In this document: piece after piece, positions 53,880 through 61,500 of the stretch
Numbering within the stretch: the stretch's first letter is position 1
Layout: every line of letters starts with the position of its first letter
Source: Luteibacter sp. OK325
Lineage (GTDB): Bacteria; Pseudomonadota; Gammaproteobacteria; Xanthomonadales; Rhodanobacteraceae
DNA: 64,000 nucleotides
Reading direction: 5' to 3'
NCBI RefSeq assembly: GCF_003050935.1
Contig: NZ_QAOX01000011.1
Span: forward strand, 62,001-126,000
The notes under the pieces: model-generated
Told to the model about the DNA's origin: nothing
What the model saw: only the letters and a program-made list of their open reading frames with translations
The model's database searches: none
Translations under genes and position numbers: made by a program

Positions 53880-55151
53880 TCAGCGGCTGATGGCGACGTG
53901 TTTCGCGTCACCGAAGGTGTCGGCACCGGAGATGACGATCTTGTCGCCCTCTTTCAGGCCGCTCAGGATTTCGACCTTGTCGATACTGCTCGCACCGACC
54001 CGGATGTCGCGACGATCGGCCATGCCGTCGGCGACGACGAAGGCATAACGGCCGGCGCTTTCGTCGACGAACGAACCGCGCTGCACGGTGAGCACGTTGT
54101 CGCGTTTGTCGAGCAGTACGCGTACGGAGAGGCGCTGGCTCTGGCGAAGCTGGCTGGGCGTGGCGCCGTCGAAGCGCAGGCGCGCAGCGACTTCTCCGTT
54201 GACCACTTCGGGCGAGATCGCACTTACCTTGCCGCTCCACACCTTGCCGTTGCCACTGATCTCACCGGGCATGCCGATGGCGAGATCACGCGCGAAGCTC
54301 TCCGGCACCTTCATTTCCACCTGCAGCGCGGACAGATCGATCACGCTGACCAGCTGTGCGTCCTTGGCGACCGTAGCGCGTTCGGCAATGAACGCCTGGC
54401 CCACCTGGCCGTCGACCGGCGACTTCACGTTGAGTTCTTCCACCTGGCGCTCGAGGTCCTGCACGAGCAGCACCTGGCGGTCGTAGGCAAGCTTCTTCGC
54501 CTGGATGTCGAAGGTCAGGCTGCCATTGTCCGTGGCGAGGTCGGACTGAGCGTGTTTCACCGTTACGTTGGCCTTGTCCAGCGTGGACTTTGCCGTGTCG
54601 ACCGCCGCGGCGGGAACCGCCCCCTTGCCGTAAGCGCCCTCGTAGCGCTTGAGATCGCGCTGGCCGGCAGTCTGGTCGATCACCGCGTTGTCGTAGGCCT
54701 TCTGCAGCTCCGAACGCTTCTTCGTGGCGTCCACCTGTGAACGCAGGAAATCCACCTTCGCGGCATCCGCGGCCGAGCGTTCCTGGGCCAGCTTGGCGGC
54801 GAGGTCAGGGCTGGTAATCACAGCAAGCACCTGATTCTTCTTCACCACGTCGCCCGGATGCACGGTCAGCACCACCGCACCGGCGGAGGTGGCGTACAAA
54901 GTGGGGCTTACCGCGGCGACGACCTTGCCTTCGGCGGCGATGTCGCGGACGAAGGGTCCGCGCGTCACCGTGGCAAAGCTGAGGCGGGAGGCACTCACCG
55001 AGCTGTCGGCGGAGAACATCGTGGCGACATGGGGGGCCGCGAAGGCAAGCGCGGCGACTGCGGCAATGCCGGCGCCGATGTAGATCAGCTTGCGTTTACG
55101 GTTGGAACCGACTTCGACGAGGCGGTCCGTGGCGGAGGTATCGCGGATCAT
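53880..55151 (-). CDS. HlyD/MacA-type periplasmic adaptor protein
   Basis: 423 residues: one N-terminal span at about 20-45 ('LIYIGAGIAAVAALAFAAPH'), a lipoyl half-motif ('LYATSAGAVVLTVHPGDVVK'), a long helical hairpin at about 115-245 ('AQERSAADAAKVDFLRSQVD', 'RQVLLVQDLERQVEELNVKS'), the second lipoyl half 'SPVDGQVGQAFI', then beta-barrel and membrane-proximal domains ending 'SGLKEGDKIVISGADTFG'. It bridges the inner-membrane ABC complex to an outer-membrane channel; no TolC-like gene is in the window. AGGGAA precedes the ATG. A sigma-54 promoter lies 34-50 bases upstream. Confidence 0.93.
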   Translation of the reverse strand: MIRDTSATDRLVEVGSNRKRKLIYIGAGIAAVAALAFAAPHVATMFSADSSVSASRLSFATVTRGPFVRDIAAEGKVVAAVSPTLYATSAGAVVLTVHPGDVVKKNQVLAVITSPDLAAKLAQERSAADAAKVDFLRSQVDATKKRSELQKAYDNAVIDQTAGQRDLKRYEGAYGKGAVPAAAVDTAKSTLDKANVTVKHAQSDLATDNGSLTFDIQAKKLAYDRQVLLVQDLERQVEELNVKSPVDGQVGQAFIAERATVAKDAQLVSVIDLSALQVEMKVPESFARDLAIGMPGEISGNGKVWSGKVSAISPEVVNGEVAARLRFDGATPSQLRQSQRLSVRVLLDKRDNVLTVQRGSFVDESAGRYAFVVADGMADRRDIRVGASSIDKVEILSGLKEGDKIVISGADTFGDAKHVAISR

Positions 55152-55184
55152 GCTGGCTTCCCTGGATTCTCTTGAGGGGAAGAG

Positions 55185-55201
55185 AGCAAGCGGCGTGCCA
55201 A
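55185..55201 (-). promoter_or_regulatory. Sigma-54 promoter of the exporter operon
   Basis: On the minus strand the sequence is TTGGCACGCCGCTTGCT, a full match to the consensus YTGGCACG-N4-TTGCW with correct spacing of the -24 GG and -12 GC. The predicted start lies near 55173-55175, giving a leader of about 23 bases with the AGGGAA ribosome site of the adaptor gene. Confidence 0.88.
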
Positions 55202-55231
55202 GCCATTACATTGTATTAAAACAGTGAGTTA

Positions 55232-55256
55232 CGGCGCTCCTTGGAGAGCAGCGCCG
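55232..55256 (-). terminator. Stem-loop between the hemP unit and the exporter promoter
   Basis: CGGCGCT (55232-55238) and AGCGCCG (55250-55256) form a 7-base stem around an 11-base loop that itself contains CTCC-TT-GGAG. It lies 51 bases after the stop of the gene at 55307 and may reduce readthrough of the hemP transcript into the exporter operon. Confidence 0.4.
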
Positions 55257-55282
55257 TGTCCGCGGACAAAGTGTCCGGACAC
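55257..55282. promoter_or_regulatory. Two palindromes, probable NtrC-type activator sites
   Basis: TGTCCGCGGACA (55257-55268) and GTGTCCGGACAC (55271-55282) are both perfect 12-base palindromes sharing TGTCC/GGACA arms, with a further GGACA half-site at 55293-55297. They lie about 56-80 bases upstream of the sigma-54 promoter, where dimers of a Fis-type HTH activator bind. The NtrC-type regulator at 46575-47909 is the likely binder. Confidence 0.75.
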
Positions 55283-55306
55283 TGCGCCGGTCGGACAGGC
55301 GGTGGC

Positions 55307-55870
55307 TCAGACGGTAATACCCACCGACTCCGAGACCGCTATGTCGCGCGCCACACCACGGCCCAGCGATGAGATCAGCACGTCGCGCGCGCCGAGCACA
55401 GTGAAGCCAACCAGGCGCCGACGGGTGAAGCAGAGAACGCGGGCCCGCGAGGCACGCAGCCACTCGCGATCGGGCAGTTCGCGGTTCGGCGCTTCGACGG
55501 GCGTGGCATCCACGAAGAGACCGTCCCAGGCGAGGTAGTCCGTATCAGGCAGCAGGTAGATCCGGGCGAGGGCTTCGCCCTGCCCGCCCACGCAATCGAT
55601 CCACTCACGCGGGCCCTCCGCGGTGATCGCGCAGGTGAGGCCAACGTAACGCGTCGCAAGCAACGGCGCGAGGTCTACCGACTCGACAAGGCAACCGGAC
55701 GGCGTGTTGTCCGGCAGCGGACAGACAGCGGATCCCGGGGCGAGGTACAACACACCACCGAGCTGGCCAAGACCTTCCACCAACGTACGCGGCGTGATGG
55801 CCAGCCAGCGCGTGGTGGGGATAGAACGGGCGCGCGAGTGCATGCCGAAGGAAGCTAACCAGCCGAACAT
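55307..55870 (-). CDS. Hypothetical protein, hemP-linked
   Basis: 187 residues, not recognised. GGGAG lies 7 bases before the ATG at 55868-55870. No signal peptide or membrane span. A mixed alpha/beta sequence with 'TLVEGLGQLGGVLYLAPGSA', 'PDTDYLAWDGLFVDATPVEA' and 'RARVLCFTRRRLVGFTVLGA'; cysteines are scattered (Cys50, Cys60, Cys80 and others). It follows hemP on the same strand after about 120 bases, so iron/heme-responsive expression is likely. A role in heme handling is only a guess from position. Confidence 0.65.
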   Translation of the reverse strand: MFGWLASFGMHSRARSIPTTRWLAITPRTLVEGLGQLGGVLYLAPGSAVCPLPDNTPSGCLVESVDLAPLLATRYVGLTCAITAEGPREWIDCVGGQGEALARIYLLPDTDYLAWDGLFVDATPVEAPNRELPDREWLRASRARVLCFTRRRLVGFTVLGARDVLISSLGRGVARDIAVSESVGITV

Positions 55871-55989
55871 AGTGCGTCTCCCGGGTGACTGCCGGAATGG
55901 GATGCCTGGCTGGGTGGCCTGGGAGGGCCCGCGTGGCTTGGCGTCGGGGAGGTTGTCCCTATTGAAGCGGGCCCTGTTGGGGTAGGCCC

Positions 55990-56187
55990 TTACTTGGTAA
56001 GGATGAGCTTGTCATTGCGCGTGAGGCGCAGGTGGTATTCGTTGCCCTGGTGCTCAATGACGAGCTCCCGCGAGCCATCGAGCAGACGCGTGCTTTCGAT
56101 ACGACGGGCAACGGCGGGGGTGGCACGCAGCGCGACGACTTTGTCACGGCCGCCGTTATCGGTCAGGGGAAGCGTTCTCATCAACAT
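55990..56187 (-). CDS. hemP: Hemin uptake protein HemP
   Basis: 65 residues. The HemP/HmuP core is present: 'STRLLDGSRELVIEHQGNEY' followed by 'HLRLTRNDKLILTK', where 'G...L.I.H.G..Y.LR.T...KLIL.K' is the family pattern. GGAG lies 7 bases before the ATG at 56185-56187. HemP proteins are needed for heme uptake in several proteobacteria, in some cases as activators of a heme receptor gene. A Fur box lies 35-53 bases upstream. No heme receptor gene is adjacent in this window. Confidence 0.9.
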   Translation of the reverse strand: MLMRTLPLTDNGGRDKVVALRATPAVARRIESTRLLDGSRELVIEHQGNEYHLRLTRNDKLILTK

Positions 56188-56221
56188 GGCCGGGCTCCGG
56201 GTCTGAGGGTTCGGCTTTGAT

Positions 56222-56240
56222 GATAACGATTCTCATTTAC
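56222..56240 (-). promoter_or_regulatory. Fur box of hemP
   Basis: GATAACGATTCTCATTTAC matches 14 of 19 positions of the Fur consensus GATAATGATAATCATTATC, 35-53 bases before the hemP start. Iron-dependent repression of hemP and the gene after it is expected. Confidence 0.8.
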
Positions 56241-56261
56241 ACGTCAAGGGGGGTGGCTCAC

Positions 56262-56287
56262 AAAAAAGCCCGACCTGAGTCGGGCTT
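56262..56287 (-). terminator. Rho-independent terminator of the chp operon
   Basis: Read leftward, AAGCCCGAC pairs with GTCGGGCTT around a TCAG loop (56266-56287) and is followed by a run of six T (56262-56267 on the complement). It is about 58 bases past the stop of the chpC gene and ends that operon before hemP. Confidence 0.9.
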
Positions 56288-56302
56288 GCGTTGACCTGCC
56301 AT

Positions 56303-56345
56303 CGCCGCTGAAGCGGCTCCCACATATAAAGCGGCTTCCACCTAT
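56303..56345. repeat. REP-like element after the chp operon
   Basis: CGCCGCTGAAGCGGCTCCCA starts at about 56303 and is followed by a shortened unit 'AAGCGGCTTCCACC', as in the 16-base units at 28660-28740. It lies between the chpC stop and the terminator. Confidence 0.65.
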
Positions 56346-56815
56346 CAAGCCTCGGCGTGCATATCCAGCAGTGTCGCTTCCAGGGCTTCCAGGTCCGGAA
56401 TCACCGCCGTGTCGTCGCGGACGAGGACGCGGGCGCGGACGCCGAAGGGGAGATCGTGGCCGTCGTGCGTGGGCAGGAGCAGTTCCGCGTTGAGCGTGGT
56501 CAGCCGAGGAAAGCCGTGCGTGAGCACCGCGATATACGGCATGTCCGGGTGGTTGGTCACGCCCTTCAGCACCGCCACGCGAGGCGCCTGCGCGCCGCCG
56601 TCTTCCGGCAACGCAGCGACGTGGTCGAACTTCACCAGCGGAATCCGCCAGCCACGCCACGCAATGCGCCCGACCAGCCACTGCGGCGCGTCGGCGACCG
56701 GTTCGACACCGGCCAGCGTGATCACTTCGGCTACCGCGGCGTTCGGCAACAGCAGGCGAACGCCGCCGCTGGGAATCAGTACGCAGCGGATTTCGCGCGG
56801 TAACGGCTCGCTCAT
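56345..56815 (-). CDS. chpC: ChpC-like CheW-domain protein
   Basis: 156 residues from the ATG at 56813-56815, which overlaps the chpB stop in ATGA. A CheW-like fold is visible: 'IRCVLIPSGGVRLLLPNAAV', 'WLVGRIAWRGWRIPLVKFD' and 'YIAVLTHGFPRLTTLNAELL'. In Pseudomonas ChpC is an adaptor of the Pil-Chp system that controls twitching motility and surface sensing. It is last in the leftward chp operon, which ends at an intrinsic terminator. Confidence 0.85.
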   Translation of the reverse strand: MSEPLPREIRCVLIPSGGVRLLLPNAAVAEVITLAGVEPVADAPQWLVGRIAWRGWRIPLVKFDHVAALPEDGGAQAPRVAVLKGVTNHPDMPYIAVLTHGFPRLTTLNAELLLPTHDGHDLPFGVRARVLVRDDTAVIPDLEALEATLLDMHAEA

Positions 56816-58509
56816 GGGAATTCCTCGATCAGTTTCTGCGCCAGCGCGTGAACGTCGCCGGCGAAGCCGGCCACGCGTTCCTCGCGAATGCCGGCGACCA
56901 TGTGTCCTGCTTCCACGTCGGCAGCGACGGTCTCGACCCATACGCGGCCACCGGCGTCATACACCGCCTGCGAGCCGGCGACGGCATCGTTGCCACGACC
57001 AGCGAAGACGATCGCCAGCGCGTCCGAACCAAAGCCGCCGGCGAGCGTGCTGAAGATGCCGTCGATGGACGGCCCTGTCGCGGATGCCGGGCTACCGTCC
57101 TCGCGTACGGTGACGCTGCCGTCGCGACGGATCTGGACATGCGAACCACGCGGCACCACGAGAATCTCACCGTGTTCCGTGTGCGAGCCATCCGTCGCCA
57201 CGCGGGCGCGGCCCAGCCGCTGCGCGAAACCGCTCGGATCGACGTCGTGATGCACGGCGACCAGGATCACCGCAGGCATGCGTTTGGGCAATGCGGCGAC
57301 GAAGGCGGCCACCGTCGATTCACTTTCACGCGCACCGCCAAGGGCGACGACGCGACGAACGGCGCGCGACGTACCTTCGAGGAACATCTCATGCGAGAAC
57401 TCGCCATCGGTACGCGGCGCGATCGCCTCTTCGAGCGACACGAGCTCGAGTGACAACCCAGCCTGGAGGCCGTGCGAGCCGTCGTCGACGATATCCTGAG
57501 CGAGGTACTCGGCGGCACTGATCGTCTCGATGCCGAAATCGGCGGGCTTTCCGTGCGCCGGCGTCTCGATGACGATCGTATCGTGATCGACCAGGTCCCA
57601 CTCGGGAGCCGGTGCCGGCACGTATTCCGTGGCGCGTGATTCAATCTGGATTGAATGCTCGTTGGACGCGGCCGATGTGCCCTCGTCGTCACCCGCCAGG
57701 CTGAACTGGCCGACATCGAACTCGCGTTCCACCGCAGTAGCCGGCGGCGGCGCCTCATCCACCACTTCGAATCCGGAGAGATCCAGCGACGCCAGCTCGG
57801 TTAGCTCCAGCGGCGCGGACGGAACATCTTCCAGGCCATCGGAACCGTTGATCGTGTTCGCGTCACTGTCGGCCAGCAAGGCTTCGAGTTCCGCCGCGAG
57901 CACCAGCGGATCGGTGCCCTCACCGTCTTCCGGCGCTTCGTCCAGCGGCGTGGAGAAATTCAGGGAGTCGGCGAGGTCGTCGGCGCGGGCCGTGGCGGGC
58001 TCGTCTTCCTCGCTGACAGGCATCGGCGTTTCCGCGTAGCCATGACTGCCGGTGATGGCGAGATCGTCCACCAGCGGTTCGTCGAAGCGTTCCTCGGCCG
58101 GTGCGGCCACCCCGGCGATCGCTTCGACACGCGGCTCGATGGCGCGTGCGTCTTCGGGGCGCGGCGGATCCATGGGATTGGCGCCAACCAGCTTGGCAGC
58201 AAGATGTCGGGCCCAACGGGCGCGATCCCAGCCTTCCAGATTGCGGCTGGCATCGGCATCATTGAAAACGAGGCGCGGATGGCCGCCTTCGACCGTGTCG
58301 TAGAGACGGTCGAGATCGCCATCGCTGGGATCGTCGAGATCGACCACGACCACGTCGGCGGACGAGCCGACCAGTTCGGCCGGAGCGAAGGCCCGCAGGT
58401 CCGACTCGTAGACGATCCGCGCACCATGCGCGACGAGGGCGTCGCGCAGGTGTGCGGCAAGCGCCGCGTCGTCGAACAGCAGTGCGACCGACGGCTCGCG
58501 ATCAGCCAT
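56812..58509 (-). CDS. chpB: ChpB-like CheB methylesterase protein
   Basis: 565 residues. The N-terminus looks like a diverged receiver ('VALLFDDAALAAHLRDALVA', 'ADVVVVDLDDPSDGDL'), followed by a long acidic, low-complexity linker to about residue 370 and a C-terminal CheB-type methylesterase: Ser in 'ALGGARESESTVAAFV', His in 'VAVHHDVDPSGF' and Asp in 'VFAGRGNDAVAGSQ'. It should demethylate the PilJ-type receptor of the pilus chemosensory system. It is longer than classical CheB because of the linker. It overlaps chpA by 8 bases and chpC by 4. Confidence 0.85.
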   Translation of the reverse strand: MADREPSVALLFDDAALAAHLRDALVAHGARIVYESDLRAFAPAELVGSSADVVVVDLDDPSDGDLDRLYDTVEGGHPRLVFNDADASRNLEGWDRARWARHLAAKLVGANPMDPPRPEDARAIEPRVEAIAGVAAPAEERFDEPLVDDLAITGSHGYAETPMPVSEEDEPATARADDLADSLNFSTPLDEAPEDGEGTDPLVLAAELEALLADSDANTINGSDGLEDVPSAPLELTELASLDLSGFEVVDEAPPPATAVEREFDVGQFSLAGDDEGTSAASNEHSIQIESRATEYVPAPAPEWDLVDHDTIVIETPAHGKPADFGIETISAAEYLAQDIVDDGSHGLQAGLSLELVSLEEAIAPRTDGEFSHEMFLEGTSRAVRRVVALGGARESESTVAAFVAALPKRMPAVILVAVHHDVDPSGFAQRLGRARVATDGSHTEHGEILVVPRGSHVQIRRDGSVTVREDGSPASATGPSIDGIFSTLAGGFGSDALAIVFAGRGNDAVAGSQAVYDAGGRVWVETVAADVEAGHMVAGIREERVAGFAGDVHALAQKLIEEFP

Positions 58510-61500
58510 GGGTCACTCCGAGCACGTCATTGATCTGCACGATGAGGTCGTTCTCCTGGTACGGCTTGCCGATGTAGCGGTCGACGCCGATGTCGAACGC
58601 GCGCTGGCGATGCTTATCGCCGGTACGCGAGGTGATCATGATGATCGGCACACCCGCCAGGCGTTCATCCGCCTTCATCTGCGTCGCCAGTTCATAGCCA
58701 TCCATGCGCGGCATCTCGATATCGAGCAGCATGAGGTCAGGCACGCGCTCGTTGAGCTTCTCGAGGGCGTCCACGCCATCCTTCGCCGTCATCACTTCGA
58801 ACTCGTGACGTTCCAGCACACGACCGGTGACCTTGCGCATGGTGATCGAATCGTCAACCACCATGACCAAGGGCTTCACGCGTACTTCGTCCTGGACGCG
58901 CGGTGCGTGAGGTACGGCGGCCTCGGCCTCGAACGCGCGGCGTGCCACGCCGTGGCGCACCATCGGTGCGAGGTCGAGAATCATCAGCACCGAACCGTCG
59001 CCCATGATCGTCGCACCGAGGATGCCCGGCACCGAGCTGACCTGCGGGCCCACCGGCTTGACCACGATTTCGCGGGAACCGAGTACGGCATCGACGCGGA
59101 TCGCGGCACGCAAGTCACCCGAGCGGGCCAGCAGCAGCGGAACATCGCCTTCCTCGGGCGAGGAGATCACGTGCACGCCAAGGAGCTGCGGCAGATCGTG
59201 AATGGTGTAGTCGTCGCCGAGGTAGTCGAAGCCCGGATTGGCATCGGCCATGCGGTGCGCGAGCTCATTGGGAGCGACGCGCGCCACACCGTGTACCGAG
59301 GTCATCGGGATCGCGAAGTTGGTTTCGCCGATACGGACGATCAGGGCCTGGGTCACCGCGAGGGTGAATGGCAGGCGCATCACGAACGTCGTGCCAACGC
59401 CCTTCTGCGATTCGATACCGAGGGTACCGCCGAGCTGTTTGATCTCGTTCGCAACAACGTCCATGCCGACGCCACGACCCGCCACCTGGGTAACCTTCTC
59501 CGCGGTGGAGAAACCGGGCACCTGGGTGAGCTGGAAGATCTGGTCGTCGGAGACGCGGGCTTCCGGACGCAGCAGGCCGCGTTCGATCGCCTTGGCCCGG
59601 ATCGCGTCGCGATCCATGCCGGCGCCGTCGTCGGACAGACGTACCACCACCTCGGTCGCTTCACGCGACACCTGGATACGCACGGTACCTTCCGGGTTCT
59701 TGCCGGTGGATTCGCGTGTCTCGGGCGACTCGATGCCGTGGGCGACCGCGTTGCGCAGCATGTGCTCGAACGGCGCCTTGATGCGGTCGAGCATGTTGCG
59801 ATCCATTTCACCGTTCGCACCCTCCACCACCAGCTGGGCCCGCTTGCCGACATCGCCGGCCGCCTGGCGCAGCGTACGGCGCAGGTTGGGCACCATCGCG
59901 TCGAACGGCAACATGCGCGTCTGCATGAGACCTTCCTGCAGTTCCGCGTTCACCCTCTGCTGCTGGAGCAGGAGGTTTTCGGACTGACGGGTCAGCTCGT
60001 CGAGGATCGTCTGCAGGGACACCAGATCGGATACCGACTCGGCCAGCGCTCGCGAGTACTGCTGTAGCTGCGAGAAGCGGTCGAGCTCGAGCGGATCGAA
60101 GTTCGTCGCACCCGTTTCGCGGTGCTCCTGGTGGTAGCGCGCGATGATCTGCGCCTCGGTTTCGATCTCGAGCATGCGCAGCTGGCTGCGTAGGCGGCTG
60201 ACCGTCTGTTCGTGTTCGGTGAGCGTCGAACGGAAGCTGGCCGTCTGCTGTTCCAGGCGCGAACGGTAGATCGACACCTCACCGGCATGGTTCACCAGCG
60301 TATCGAGCATGTCTGCGCGAACGCGGATCTGCTCCTGCGACGAACGCTGAAGTTCTTCTTCCTCGAACTCCGGCAACAGCTCCGGCAGGTCGCGGTCGAG
60401 GACAGGAATCGTCTCGACGTCGGCCAGCGGTTCGAAGCCGGGGATCGGCGCAGGCTCGACCGTGATGATCGCGGCTTCGCGCTCTTCGCGATAGCTTTCG
60501 GCGGTAAGCGTGTCCGGCGCGATCGGCGCACCGGCCAGGCGTGCGAACGGCTCGATATCGGCGTCGTTAAGCGTGATGGCGCGACCCAGCGCAATGCTCT
60601 GGATCATCCCGTGCAGACGGTCGAAGCCTACCTCGGTCGCTTCAATGGACGGGCGATCGCTGTCGCGCTGACCACCGGCCACGGCGTCCAGCAAGGCTTC
60701 CATCGCATGGGCGAGATCGCCCACCACAGCCAGGCCGGCCATGCGTGCGCTGCCCTTGAGCGTATGCAGGTCACGCTGCAGGGCGGTGATGTGCTCCGCC
60801 GTCTGCGGTTCGATACGCCACGCCGCAAGGGCGCCGTCAGCGTGATCGAGGATCTCGCGGCCTTCTTCGACGAACACCTCGAGCAGATCGGGGTCGATGT
60901 CCGCGTAGGGAGAGAGCTCCGGAACCATGGCAACGACCGGCTGCTCGACCGGCGTGTGTACCGGCACGGCGACAGGTTCGTGAGACTGGTCCTCGATGAC
61001 GACGGGTTCGTCCGATGGCTCGTCGACGTTCGCGGCGACACCCACGGTCTCCTCGATATCGGTGAGCTCCGTGGGTTCGATGGAGGCGAAAGCCTCATCG
61101 GCGAGGAAGCCCTCCTCTTCCGACGCGGTCTCGTCAATGATCTCCTCGTCGTCGACCAGACGCGGCTCGACCAGGCCATCGGTGCTGTGCAGTACCTCAC
61201 CGTCGAGCGACATCGGCTGCGGCAGGGCTTCTTCCGTGGCAGGTGTTTCGTCGGCGAGATCGCCGATGAGCGAGCGCCACGCGGCGTCTTCTTCCGCGTC
61301 GTACTTCAGGATCGGCTTGACCTCACCTTCCGGCTTGTCGATCTGGAAGCCTTCGAGCGAAGCAAGCAACTCGGCGGTGAGATCGGCCGTATCGTCGGTC
61401 AGGTCGATCGGGGAGAGATCGATGGCCGGGATGGCATCGTTCTCCTCCAGCGCGTCGACCGGGGCAGCAGGCTGTGCACGCTCGGCCGCGGCGGCTTCGC

